Part shown: piece after piece, positions 44,364-51,668 of the stretch
Position numbering within the stretch: the first letter of the stretch is position 1
Layout: each line of letters opens with the position of its first letter
Assembly: GCA_949878435.1 (NCBI GenBank)
Contig: CATLAK010000001.1
Coordinates: 248,001-312,000, forward strand
Length of the DNA stretch: 64,000 nt
Direction: 5' to 3'
Origin: an uncultured Lachnospiraceae bacterium
GTDB taxonomy: Bacteria; Bacillota; Clostridia; Lachnospirales; Lachnospiraceae
Program-made: the position numbers and the translations under genes
The notes under the pieces: model-generated
Databases searched by the model: none
The model's input: the letters and a program-made list of their open reading frames with translations, nothing else
What the model was told of the DNA's origin: nothing

Positions 44364-45474
44364 AAAAAATCTCCAAAATCATTTCATACAGGGCATCCTC
44401 GTCTACATAAAATTCTTCAAACATATCCCCCATGACATTTTCGCCCTCGAGCATATAGAAACTATTTTCAACAAATTTATAATCCACCACAATAGGGGCT
44501 AAATATGCCACCTCATCTACAGTGATGTCTGTTACCATCTGCGTGGAAATTGCCTGATATAAATCCATCACCACGGTAATATCCTTTTTTGCCGCCTGCT
44601 TTGCTGCCTCCATGAAGGCGCCAAGATACTGTTTCTGCCTTGCCAGGCGCGCGTCTGCCGAACCAAAGGTATCGGTATCGCGGGCTTTCACATACCAGAA
44701 GGCGCTTTTCCCGTAAAGGTGCACCTGTGCATCTTTTACCAGCGATGAATCGACTCTTGTCAAGTCCTCCAGCACCTTCACATCCACCCCGCCTACTGCG
44801 TCATTGATCGTCGCGATTGCGCTCATATTAATGGCGGCATAACCGTGCAGAGGAAGATTGTAGAACAGCTTTTTTACCGCCTTCACCTGATAAGCACAGC
44901 TTTCCTCCATGCCATTGCCGAAACCATGCTGTACGGCGATCTGCGCTTTTTTTGTGGTCACATATGCGCCTTCTTCGTTATAGATCTCAATGTCTGCCAT
45001 GGCATTTCGGTTGATTCCGATTACCTTGATGGTACGGTCATGGGGATTCATGACGACTAAAAACAATGCGTCTGCCTGCCCTCCGTTGGTCCCCTCATCC
45101 ACCTCTTTTACATCACTATTTTTATCTATCCCCATAATCAGGAAGGTGATAATATCCTCATTGTAGGCGTAAATGGTATCTTCATACTTTACCCAGCCCT
45201 CCTGCCACCGCTGCTTCTCTTCCTCCGTCAAAGACGCCTGACTTGAAACAAGCATAGGCGCCGCCTCTGCCTTTGCCTGAAGGCTCGATTTCCCTATGGC
45301 TCTGAGTATCTGGAACGAAACTGCTGCGATTCCTGCCAGAATCACAAGTTCTCCTAAAAGCTGGACAATTTTCTTTCTTCGCTTTTCCTTTTTTCTTCTT
45401 TTCATCTTTTCGGGACTAAGCAGCAGGTCTTTTTCCTGATTCGCCTGCCTGTCCCTCTTCTTCTTATTTTTCAT
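44341..45474 (-). CDS. LytR-CpsA-Psr (LCP) family ligase
   Basis: A 377-residue protein with a very basic N-terminus, one membrane helix (about 38-60) and an extracellular LCP domain (about 105-310): FLIMGIDKNSD, DALFLVVMNPHDRTIKVIGINRN, YAAINMSAIATINDAVGGVDV and the Arg-rich RDTDTFGSADARLARQKQYLGA. LCP enzymes attach undecaprenyl-linked polymers to peptidoglycan. This one likely anchors the polysaccharide made by the operon. Confidence 0.92.
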   Translation of the reverse strand: MKNKKKRDRQANQEKDLLLSPEKMKRRKKEKRRKKIVQLLGELVILAGIAAVSFQILRAIGKSSLQAKAEAAPMLVSSQASLTEEEKQRWQEGWVKYEDTIYAYNEDIITFLIMGIDKNSDVKEVDEGTNGGQADALFLVVMNPHDRTIKVIGINRNAMADIEIYNEEGAYVTTKKAQIAVQHGFGNGMEESCAYQVKAVKKLFYNLPLHGYAAINMSAIATINDAVGGVDVKVLEDLTRVDSSLVKDAQVHLYGKSAFWYVKARDTDTFGSADARLARQKQYLGAFMEAAKQAAKKDITVVMDLYQAISTQMVTDITVDEVAYLAPIVVDYKFVENSFYMLEGENVMGDMFEEFYVDEDALYEMILEIFYEKVEEE

Positions 45475-45570
45475 CCATACCTCATACCCATCGCAGGCAT
45501 TGCTGCGATAGAAATCTTAAAACTTTTCTATACCAGCTTCTTTCTTCCAAAAACCACTGCCCGGAAAAAA

Positions 45571-46443
45571 TTACTCGACGATAATGGTAAGGGGCTCTGA
45601 CTGGGATTTATTTCCCTCCGAGTCTTCTGTATAGACGCTCACCTGGTATGTACCTGCTTTATTCCTGTCATATCTGCTGACATTCAGATTTTGAAAAAGC
45701 GTATTATAATCGTCCTTGTCATCAGAAAGCGTACCAATTATATCCACCCATGCAGGTCCCTGCCCCGCGGGTACCCTGACTTCCGAAACTTTCAATGTAA
45801 GAACCGGCGCTTCTTGACTTTGATCCTGACTTTGATTTTGATCCTGCTCTGTCTCCGGAGCTGGCGGCGGCGTTGTTGGGATTGGACGTACAGTCGGGCG
45901 AGGCGCTTGCGACGGTGACGGCATACCCGAAGACGGGAACGGTTCAGCCGGCGATGCCGATAGTCCCTTAGGCGGTTCCGATGGCAGCGGCGTACCTGGC
46001 AGTGTTGATGCCTCCTCCATCTGGCAGTCCGATTCCGCTGTACCTGCACTGTTGCTGCCCTTACTAAATTCTGCGTTGATACCTGCCTCCATGAAGTTCT
46101 CTGCTTCTTGATCATATACTGCTTGAAACTGCTTGGATGTTTTTGCCACATTGCCGGATAGATCGCTTACCGCGTAAAAGACTATGGCGGCAGAATCCTT
46201 TTGATTCTCGGTAATTTTTTCAATCACGATGCGGTCTGTCACATCCCCGTCTGTCCGGTCATAGGCTGTAATGCCTGCAAGGAGCTCCTGCGTATCCATG
46301 CCTTGACGATAGCGTATGTCAGATGCCTGAAAGGAAAATTCAGGTGCAGTTCTGTCCGCTCTCAGATACATAACCGCGCAAATGATTATCAATATTGCAT
46401 TAACTACTGCAAGCGCTATGCCTATTATTTTGCCCTGTTTCAT
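45571..46443 (-). CDS. membrane-anchored Ig-like protein with Pro/Ser-rich linker
   Basis: A protein of about 290 residues. An N-terminal membrane helix (KIIGIALAVVNAILIIICAVMYL) is followed by a bacterial Ig-like domain (30-110: AYDRTDGDVTDRI, VFYAVSDLSGN), a Pro/Ser/Gln-rich linker (about 140-215) and a second Ig-like domain ending in YQVSVYTEDSEGNKS. It is probably exposed outside the cell. I prefer ATG 46441-46443, which has GGGGG 6 bases upstream. Function unknown; part of the surface module of the operon. Confidence 0.72.
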   Translation of the reverse strand: MKQGKIIGIALAVVNAILIIICAVMYLRADRTAPEFSFQASDIRYRQGMDTQELLAGITAYDRTDGDVTDRIVIEKITENQKDSAAIVFYAVSDLSGNVAKTSKQFQAVYDQEAENFMEAGINAEFSKGSNSAGTAESDCQMEEASTLPGTPLPSEPPKGLSASPAEPFPSSGMPSPSQAPRPTVRPIPTTPPPAPETEQDQNQSQDQSQEAPVLTLKVSEVRVPAGQGPAWVDIIGTLSDDKDDYNTLFQNLNVSRYDRNKAGTYQVSVYTEDSEGNKSQSEPLTIIVE

Positions 46444-46479
46444 TCCCATCCCCCTTACCTGTCTTTTGCTTCTACATCA

Positions 46480-47307
46480 CTAAATATCTTCTATGTACTC
46501 AATATCGCCTTCTGAGACTTCCTCCTGCTCTTCCTGCTTCCCGCCAAGTCCATCCTTAAAGTCCCTGATTTTCTCCACAAACGCCTGACTTTCAAGATTT
46601 TCTTCTCCGTATCTGCCGTAATATTTTCCATAATATTTACCGTAATACTTTCCATAATGACCGTAATATCCCTTCCCGGTCATATCCACCTTATTGAGGA
46701 CGACTCCCAAAATCCGGCTGTCCGCCATGTCAAGCTGATCCTTCACTTTTTGAACAAACTTGTAACTGATGGCATTATTCTCAACCACAAGTATGGTGCC
46801 GTCACAGCTCTTTGCCGCTACCGCCGCGTCAATGACACTCCCTAACGGTGGTGTATCAATAATCACGTAATCGTAATCTGCTTTCAGGTTTCTTACCATA
46901 TCTGTAAATCGTTCACTCCCCAAAAGTTCGCTTGGATTGGGCGGCACTGGACCGGAAAAAACCACATACATGTTGGAAATATTTGTCTCACATGTCACAT
47001 CCATGTAGTCTGCCTTGCCTGCTAAACATTGTGTCAGCCCCAGTTTTACGCCTCCTGTTTTGTAACGTCCCACCAGAACCGATTTGCGCATATCTGCATC
47101 GATAAGTATGGATTTATACCCTGCCTCCGAAAATGCCTTTGTCATCTCCATGGCAACACTGGATTTTCCTTCATTCGGCGTACAGCTGGTAATTGCAATC
47201 GCCTTGATATCCTCACCGCAAAATTCAATGTTCGTACGCAATGTTTTGAATGCTTCTTTTGTGCGGTAATCTTCTTTTTTTCCAAATTGAAGCTTTACGT
47301 TCTGCAT
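46480..47307 (-). CDS. cpsD: CpsD/EpsB-type BY-kinase (tyrosine-protein kinase)
   Basis: A 275-residue cytoplasmic BY-kinase with Walker A (SCTPNEGKSS, GKS 47-49), Walker A' (LIDADMRKS, 68-76) and Walker B (VIIDTPP, 148-154). It pairs with CpsC to phosphorylate itself and control chain length. The Tyr-rich autophosphorylation cluster lies at 214-233 as an unusual GKYY repeat, followed by an acidic tail with further Tyr. The start is ATG 47305-47307 with GGAGG upstream; the frame is open 13 codons more. Confidence 0.95.
   Translation of the reverse strand: MQNVKLQFGKKEDYRTKEAFKTLRTNIEFCGEDIKAIAITSCTPNEGKSSVAMEMTKAFSEAGYKSILIDADMRKSVLVGRYKTGGVKLGLTQCLAGKADYMDVTCETNISNMYVVFSGPVPPNPSELLGSERFTDMVRNLKADYDYVIIDTPPLGSVIDAAVAAKSCDGTILVVENNAISYKFVQKVKDQLDMADSRILGVVLNKVDMTGKGYYGHYGKYYGKYYGKYYGRYGEENLESQAFVEKIRDFKDGLGGKQEEQEEVSEGDIEYIEDI
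46614..46673 (-). repeat. 12-bp tandem repeat coding GKYY units in cpsD
   Basis: Near-identical 12-bp units, each coding Gly-Lys-Tyr-Tyr, are repeated three times with degenerate units (GHYG, GRYG) on either side. The repeat lies in the tyrosine cluster of the BY-kinase, so slippage would change the number of phosphorylatable tyrosines in steps of two without shifting the frame. Confidence 0.8.
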
Positions 47308-47349
47308 TTTTCCTCCGTTTTGAAGCGTTGGTGATAAGGTACTCAAAAA

Positions 47350-48078
47350 TCACTTTCGCTTTTTCTTTTTTTTCTTCTTCCTGTTATTTTCTTCCGTCAC
47401 CACTGGAATCAGCGCCAAAGTACTGAGCCCTAAATATTTTTCCACATCCTCAGAGGACTTGACGGTATCGTCCAGCAGATACTGGATTAAAGTAGCTGCA
47501 CACAAGGCAAGGACTCCTATGAGACCTCCTGCAAGCGTCCACAGCATCACATTCGGGCTTGCCTTTTCTGTAGGCATGTTGGCACTCTCTACCACATTCA
47601 CTGCTTCAATATCCATCACATTCTGGATGTGATTACTTGCCGCCTCCCGAATACTGTTTGCTATATGCATCGCCTGCGCCGGATCTGTATCCTCCACCGT
47701 AATGGAAACGATACGTGTATCCGCCGGTGTATCCACACTGACCATATCTAGCATGTCCCTATAATCCATATCAAGGGAAAGAAGCTGAATCACTTCTTCC
47801 AGTACATAGCGGCTGTTGATCAGCTCCGCATAGTCCTTTGTCAGCTGCGTTCCCATTTGCACATCACTGTATGTAACTGTCTGACTTTCCGTTTTATTAA
47901 GAATATAAATTTTAGTGGTAGACTTGTAAGTGGGCGTAAGGACAAACTTGCTGATAGCAAATGCCGTAAGTGACAGAAGCAGTCCTGCGCCGATAATGAT
48001 CCATGCCCTGCTGATGAGTATATTGAATACCTCCAGAAGATCTATTTCAATTTCATCATTTCTTGTCTGGTTTTCCAT
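47350..48078 (-). CDS. cpsC: Wzz/CpsC polysaccharide co-polymerase
   Basis: A 242-residue membrane protein with two helices (about 25-45 and 182-205) flanking an extracellular Wzz domain, including the TYKSTTKIYILNK and VDTPADTRIVSITVEDTDP segments, and a Pro-containing stretch ASPNVMLWTLAGG before the second helix. It ends in a Lys/Arg-rich tail. It activates the CpsD kinase and sets polymer length. Four bases separate its stop from the first frame codon of the kinase. Confidence 0.93.
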   Translation of the reverse strand: MENQTRNDEIEIDLLEVFNILISRAWIIIGAGLLLSLTAFAISKFVLTPTYKSTTKIYILNKTESQTVTYSDVQMGTQLTKDYAELINSRYVLEEVIQLLSLDMDYRDMLDMVSVDTPADTRIVSITVEDTDPAQAMHIANSIREAASNHIQNVMDIEAVNVVESANMPTEKASPNVMLWTLAGGLIGVLALCAATLIQYLLDDTVKSSEDVEKYLGLSTLALIPVVTEENNRKKKKKKKRK

Positions 48079-48089
48079 CCCTTTTCTCC

Positions 48090-48815
48090 CTATATGTATT
48101 CATTCTTAATGACATGAACAGGATTCTCATATACAAGCCTTCTGGCAAACGCTTCACCGTACTTTCTGCTGATATAGCGCATGCATTCAGCCAGATCCGG
48201 TTTCCTTCGGTCCGGGTCATGGGCATCCGTTGCCACAAAATGAACCATCCCTTCCTTGAGCAGGCGCTTTGCAAACCCCTTTGTGCCAAGTCCATATTGC
48301 CCCATAATACTTCCGGCATTCACCTGTACATAACATCCCATTTCAATCAGTTCTTCTACTCTTTCCTCTTTTGCGCAAACATTCCTGTACCGCTCAATAT
48401 GGGCAATGATGGGACGATATCCGCCTGAAAGCACTTTATAAAGCCCTCTTCTTATATGCTCGAAGTCATCCATAGGATTAAACTCTACCAAAACATAAGA
48501 AGAACCTGCCATGGTGCATGCCCTGCCTTCCTCAAGCAATTCCAAAATATCACTGCGATAATAAATCTCATTCCCTGCATACAGCCGGATCTGCATCTTA
48601 CTTCCGGATATTTCTTTTTCCAGTTTTTGGATTACGCTTTGAATGGTTTCGGGACTGGCATTATGATGCATTGGCTTGTTATGAGGCGTCATAATGATCT
48701 GGCATATTCCGCTTTGCTCAGCAATATGCAGCATTTTCATACTCATCTCAAAATCTTCTGCTCCATCGTCTAATTGGGGCAAAATGTGGGAATGAATATC
48801 TATGTAAGAATCCAT
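48090..48815 (-). CDS. cpsB: CpsB/CapC-type PHP protein-tyrosine phosphatase
   Basis: A 241-residue metal-dependent phosphatase of the PHP fold: IDIHSHILPQLDDGAED (metal site), IIMTPHNKPMHHN, NEIYYR, PIIAHIERY and VATDAHDPDRR. It dephosphorylates CpsD and so regulates polymer synthesis. ATG 48813-48815 lies behind AGGTGAGG. It is the first gene of the polysaccharide operon and the one directly facing the invertible segment. Confidence 0.94.
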   Translation of the reverse strand: MDSYIDIHSHILPQLDDGAEDFEMSMKMLHIAEQSGICQIIMTPHNKPMHHNASPETIQSVIQKLEKEISGSKMQIRLYAGNEIYYRSDILELLEEGRACTMAGSSYVLVEFNPMDDFEHIRRGLYKVLSGGYRPIIAHIERYRNVCAKEERVEELIEMGCYVQVNAGSIMGQYGLGTKGFAKRLLKEGMVHFVATDAHDPDRRKPDLAECMRYISRKYGEAFARRLVYENPVHVIKNEYI

Positions 48816-48865
48816 CAGCCTCACCTGCGCTTCCTTGATTTTCCATCTCTGGCTTTTGTTTTTTG

Positions 48866-48894
48866 ATTTCGTAAATTTTCCAGATTTACGAAAT
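48866..48894. repeat. left recombination site (L) of the invertible segment
   Basis: A perfect inverted repeat ATTTCGTAAAT-N7-ATTTACGAAAT with a 7-bp spacer TTTCCAG, the layout of tyrosine-recombinase crossover sites. Its 17-base part at 48877-48893 is the exact reverse complement of the cores at 50368-50384 and 50419-50435. It lies 50 bases upstream of the cpsB start codon. Confidence 0.9.
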
Positions 48895-48929
48895 TAATTT
48901 GTAAACAGCCAAAATACAAATAAAAATAG

Positions 48930-48959
48930 AAAAAGCAGGACACTATTTTATGTCCTGCT
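48930..48959 (-). terminator. terminator of the recombinase gene
   Basis: AGCAGGACA and TGTCCTGCT form a perfect 9-bp stem with an 8-base loop; the minus strand continues TTTTCTATTTTTA. It lies 30 bases after the recombinase stop and before site L, so it shields cpsB from recombinase transcription. Confidence 0.85.
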
Positions 48960-48991
48960 GACGGTAATATTGACGGGCATTAAGATTCTAT

Positions 48992-50137
48992 TTATATAAC
49001 CGAGGAATAGCCCTGGTAAAAAGATATATCGAATTTTTCCATAAGCTGCCTTTTACGCTGCATATTAGAGTGAACATATAAGTTAAGGGTAACTTGTATA
49101 TTGCTATGCCCTAAAATCTCACTTAAACTTTTCACATCAAATCCCGTTTCTATGCAGCGGGTAGCAAAAGCATGGCGCAGCATATGAAAATTAAAGTTTT
49201 CAATACCGCACTTATGCAGAATCTGGGCAAACCGATATTGTAAAGTTCTCGGCTCCGTCCACGGCTTCTTCTTTCCTTTGATGATATATTGCCCATCCTC
49301 CTTCTTATGTTCCTTTAAATGGCAAAGAAGTATGGGCGGAATGGGAATGATTCTAAAAGAGTTAGATGTCTTGGGCGTCTGAATCAAAATCTGAGTGTTG
49401 CCCGCATCCGAAGCCTCTGATTTTACTCTTTGCAGATTCTTGCGAACATAGATAATCTCTTCATTTAGATTGATGTCCTCCCACTTAAGTGCACACACTT
49501 CTCCGATTCTGATGCCGGTATAAAATGCCGCCAATATGCCAAGGCAGGTGTCATTTGCAGCGTTTTCCAACAGGTACCTTTCTAAAACAGCCATATCCTG
49601 CTTTCTTGGAAGGATGATCTGCGTCTGCCGCACAGGCATGATCAAGTTTTCGGGAATGTCCATCTCATAATGATACTTTTTCTTTACATATTTCATTGCC
49701 CGCAGCATGACGGCACATATATTTCTCAAGTAAGAATCCGAAAGTATATTTTCCCCCTGCGTTCTGCCGATTTCCGATAAAAAATACTCTATCGTCTGCT
49801 CATCCACACAATCCACCCTGACATTTCCCAATAAAGGAATAATGTATTTATATGCCATCTGGCTGTAAGTGGCATAAGTGGTCTGCTTCCATCTAACACT
49901 GCGTTCCTTAAGCCAGATATTCATTGCCTCATCCAATGTGCCTTTCGTTTTTCCCACTATCCCGCTGTTTCTTCTTTGCTGTTCCATTTTATTTTTTACC
50001 TCGGTGTAGGTTTTCCCGTAAACAGAAATATACTTGCGGGAACTTCCTCCCATAGAACAGCAGGTTTCTTCCTTTTTGATGCGTCCCTCCCAACGCCCAT
50101 CCTTTCTTTTATAGATATTGACTCCTCGCTTTGGCAT
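48992..50137 (-). CDS. tyrosine site-specific recombinase
   Basis: A 381-residue phage-integrase-type recombinase with an N-terminal arm-type domain (about 1-60, RKDGRWEGRI), a core-binding SAM-like domain (about 65-165) and a catalytic domain with Arg210 (TGIRIGE), His318 and Arg321 (HMLRHAF), His344 (LGHSN) and the nucleophile Tyr354 (LNLYVHS). All five key residues are intact. No excisionase, relaxase or phage gene is nearby; the gene lies between inverted recombination sites, so its likely substrate is the local switch. AAAGGAG precedes the ATG. Confidence 0.93.
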   Translation of the reverse strand: MPKRGVNIYKRKDGRWEGRIKKEETCCSMGGSSRKYISVYGKTYTEVKNKMEQQRRNSGIVGKTKGTLDEAMNIWLKERSVRWKQTTYATYSQMAYKYIIPLLGNVRVDCVDEQTIEYFLSEIGRTQGENILSDSYLRNICAVMLRAMKYVKKKYHYEMDIPENLIMPVRQTQIILPRKQDMAVLERYLLENAANDTCLGILAAFYTGIRIGEVCALKWEDINLNEEIIYVRKNLQRVKSEASDAGNTQILIQTPKTSNSFRIIPIPPILLCHLKEHKKEDGQYIIKGKKKPWTEPRTLQYRFAQILHKCGIENFNFHMLRHAFATRCIETGFDVKSLSEILGHSNIQVTLNLYVHSNMQRKRQLMEKFDISFYQGYSSVI

Positions 50138-50221
50138 TTGTAACTCCTTTCTCTGTGACCAATAAATTGACGGTTAAAAAATTAAAAAGAACCAAATCTT
50201 ACAATTAAATATACCAATTTT

Positions 50222-50235
50222 GACATTTTAATGTC
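50222..50235. promoter_or_regulatory. 14-bp palindrome upstream of the recombinase gene
   Basis: GACATT-TT-AATGTC is a perfect palindrome about 85 bases before the recombinase start. A weak minus-strand promoter candidate (AGGACA, 18 bases, TATATT) overlaps it, so it could be an operator that limits recombinase expression. Seen by eye only. Confidence 0.35.
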
Positions 50236-50284
50236 CTTATTTCACAAAAAATCCATTTTGATTTGTATAATTTCAAATACACAC

Positions 50285-50313
50285 TTGACTCTTTTCCAAA
50301 GTTGTAATATAGT
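50285..50313 (+). promoter_or_regulatory. invertible sigma-A promoter
   Basis: TTGACT, 17 bases, TATAGT on the plus strand, within the invertible segment and pointing toward R1. Transcription would begin near 50320 and soon meet a GTGATTTG-N7-CAAATCAC hairpin (50321-50343), then R1 and R2, and end at the hairpin terminator 50448-50492. No gene is available in this orientation, whereas after inversion the first gene is cpsB. Confidence 0.8.
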
Positions 50314-50320
50314 TCATATA

Positions 50321-50343
50321 GTGATTTGGGCTACACAAATCAC
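50321..50343 (+). other. stem-loop at the 5' end of the invertible promoter's RNA
   Basis: GTGATTTG (50321-50328) and CAAATCAC (50336-50343) are perfectly complementary with a 7-base loop. The structure starts at the predicted first bases of the transcript. It could protect the 5' end or act in regulation of the polysaccharide mRNA; no U-run follows directly, although TTTTTTTG appears 10 bases later. Confidence 0.5.
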
Positions 50344-50366
50344 GTATTTATTACTTTTTTTGTTTC

Positions 50367-50395
50367 TTTTCGTAAATCTGGAAATTCTATGAAAC
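50367..50395. repeat. right recombination site R1
   Basis: TTTTCGTAAAT, spacer CTGGAAA and imperfect arm TTCTATGAAAC (7 of 11 to the left-site arm). Spacer and left arm match the reverse complement of site L exactly over 17 bases, so L and R1 are inverted partners. Confidence 0.88.
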
Positions 50396-50417
50396 GAATT
50401 CCCTGCTTTTGTACTGT

Positions 50418-50446
50418 TTTTCGTAAATCTGGAAATTCTATGAAAA
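50418..50446. repeat. right recombination site R2 (direct copy of R1)
   Basis: A second copy of R1, identical over 28 bases and offset by 51 bp in the same orientation. It could act as an alternative crossover site, or recombination between R1 and R2 could delete the 51 bp between them. A further TTTTCGTAAAT half-site with a different spacer follows at 50489-50499. Confidence 0.88.
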
Positions 50447-50447
50447 T

Positions 50448-50492
50448 AAAAGCCTTCAAAACAGTAACATGATTACTGCTTTGAAGGCTTTT
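50448..50492. terminator. bidirectional terminator at the right edge of the switch
   Basis: A long near-perfect hairpin: AAAAGCCTTCAAA pairs with TTTGAAGGCTTTT (13 bp), and an inner CAGTAA/TTACTG (6 bp) closes on a CATGA loop. U-runs exist in both directions (TTTT). It ends plus-strand transcripts from the invertible promoter and minus-strand transcripts of the small acidic protein gene. Confidence 0.88.
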
Positions 50493-50532
50493 CGTAAATA
50501 ATTTCCTTCATGATTCAATTAGCCCTTCAGCG

Positions 50533-50799
50533 CTATCCCTCGACAATCAGATATCTTCCGTCTCCAATGTCAAAAACTTCATCGGCTTCAAGAATTTCTT
50601 CGCCTCTGGCACCATCCACATCGATGCCTTCCTCCTCAAAAAAATCCCAAACCTCCTCAACAGAGTTCACTACCACCGCAAGGCATTCTTCTAAAAATGA
50701 CTCTGCTTCCTCCAGATTGGAAGCCACATCTTCCTCCGGGAACAACTGTCCCTGATTGTCTAAAAAGCACTGCAATACCGCATCATCAAATTCATGCAT
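50533..50799 (-). CDS. small acidic conserved protein of unknown function
   Basis: An 88-residue, very acidic protein (EEDVASNLEEAESFLEECLAVVVNSVEEVWDFFEEEG) ending in DIGDGRYLIVEG. I do not recognise a named domain, but the composition and the clear promoter and ribosome binding site (AAAGGAG) support a real gene. It is flanked by its own promoter and the hairpin terminator, so it is a single-gene unit beside the switch. Confidence 0.75.
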   Translation of the reverse strand: MHEFDDAVLQCFLDNQGQLFPEEDVASNLEEAESFLEECLAVVVNSVEEVWDFFEEEGIDVDGARGEEILEADEVFDIGDGRYLIVEG

Positions 50800-50837
50800 A
50801 CCCCATTCTCCTTTGACAAAATCTAATTAGTACTATC

Positions 50838-50867
50838 ATTATGCTGTATCTGATTGCATTAAGTCAA
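50838..50867 (-). promoter_or_regulatory. sigma-A promoter of the small acidic protein gene
   Basis: TTGACT and CATAAT separated by 18 bases on the minus strand, with predicted start of transcription near 50831, about 30 bases before the start codon. Confidence 0.65.
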
Positions 50868-50870
50868 TAC

Positions 50871-51668
50871 CTATGAAAAAATTTTTGCATTTATTATATG
50901 ATAGACACCTTTTTCTCTCCACCCGGGGCAGATCTTCCCTGCTGCTTCCTTCACTGCCGGCGTCGCCGTATCTACGGCATAGCTTTCTCCCGCCGCCAGC
51001 ATCATGCCAATGTCATTGTCATTATCTCCAAATGCCATCGTCTCCTCTTTCCTGATTCCGAGATATTCTTCCAGAAATTGAAGTCCATTCCCCTTATCCA
51101 CCGACCGATCCATGAAGTCTACCCATTCCTCACCAGCCATACACGCCTTGACCTGATTTTCCCATGACGGTATAAAAATACTTTCTCCCAAGTGGCGGAC
51201 ACTCTCTTTTCGATACACAGCAATCTTAATGATTTCTTCCTGCTCCTTAAGTACGTCTCTAACCCATCTGAAGGAATTGTGATAGCCATTGGTAATCAAA
51301 TCAATAAATTCTTCATTCCGGCTTTCAATCAGACCTCCGCCCGGCGTAGATATATATGCCTCGCACTCCCCATAATAAGGGCGCAGCATCTTCATGATCC
51401 CTTCTACGTGCTCCCGCTTCATGGGCGTTACCGAAATATTTTTGTGTCTGTAGCGGATATGCGCGCCATTTTCAGCAATATATGCAATGTCATCCGCCAC
51501 ATCCCGAAAAACATTCTTAATACTTGCATACTGTCTTCCGCTGGCTGCACAGAATAAAATGCCCATATCCTTTAGTTTCTTAATCGTTTCCACCATTTCC
51601 GGATACAGATCCGGCGTAGAATCCTGAATCAGGGTTCCGTCTATATCCGATACAATCAGTCTGATCAT
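50871..51668 (-). CDS. Cof-type HAD hydrolase
   Basis: A 265-residue HAD-superfamily IIB phosphatase: VSDIDGTLI (motif I, DxD), AASGRQY (motif II), Lys in DKGNGLQFL region and GDNDNDIGMM (motif IV), with a cap domain between. Such enzymes dephosphorylate sugar phosphates or nucleotides; the substrate is not clear. The start overlaps the maf stop by 4 bases (ATGA), so it ends the pheA-ppx-ppk-maf operon. Confidence 0.92.
   Translation of the reverse strand: MIRLIVSDIDGTLIQDSTPDLYPEMVETIKKLKDMGILFCAASGRQYASIKNVFRDVADDIAYIAENGAHIRYRHKNISVTPMKREHVEGIMKMLRPYYGECEAYISTPGGGLIESRNEEFIDLITNGYHNSFRWVRDVLKEQEEIIKIAVYRKESVRHLGESIFIPSWENQVKACMAGEEWVDFMDRSVDKGNGLQFLEEYLGIRKEETMAFGDNDNDIGMMLAAGESYAVDTATPAVKEAAGKICPGWREKGVYHIINAKIFS

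Larger units (their letters stand above)
48877..50384. other. invertible DNA segment (phase-variation switch for the polysaccharide operon)
   Basis: About 1.5 kb bounded by oppositely oriented recombination sites (L and R1) with identical 7-bp spacers. It contains a tyrosine recombinase gene with its own terminator and, at the right end, a strong outward-pointing promoter. In the order shown, the promoter reads toward R1 and away from cpsB; inversion would fuse it to the cpsB leader about 125 nt before the start codon. I infer an ON/OFF switch, shown OFF. Confidence 0.85.

Noticed and set aside
46614-46673. Short tandem repeats as a CRISPR-like array
   Set aside because: Units of 12 bp without spacers, in frame within cpsD, coding a Gly-Lys-Tyr-Tyr repeat.
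48992-50137. Integrase as sign of a prophage or integrative element
   Set aside because: No phage, relaxase, excisionase or replication genes nearby, and no tRNA target. The sites next to it are inverted, not direct, and enclose only this gene and a promoter.
50367-50446. R1 and R2 as the att sites of an excised small element
   Set aside because: Only 51 bp separate them and nothing is encoded there; the inverted partner at 48866-48894 gives a better explanation. Deletion between them remains possible.
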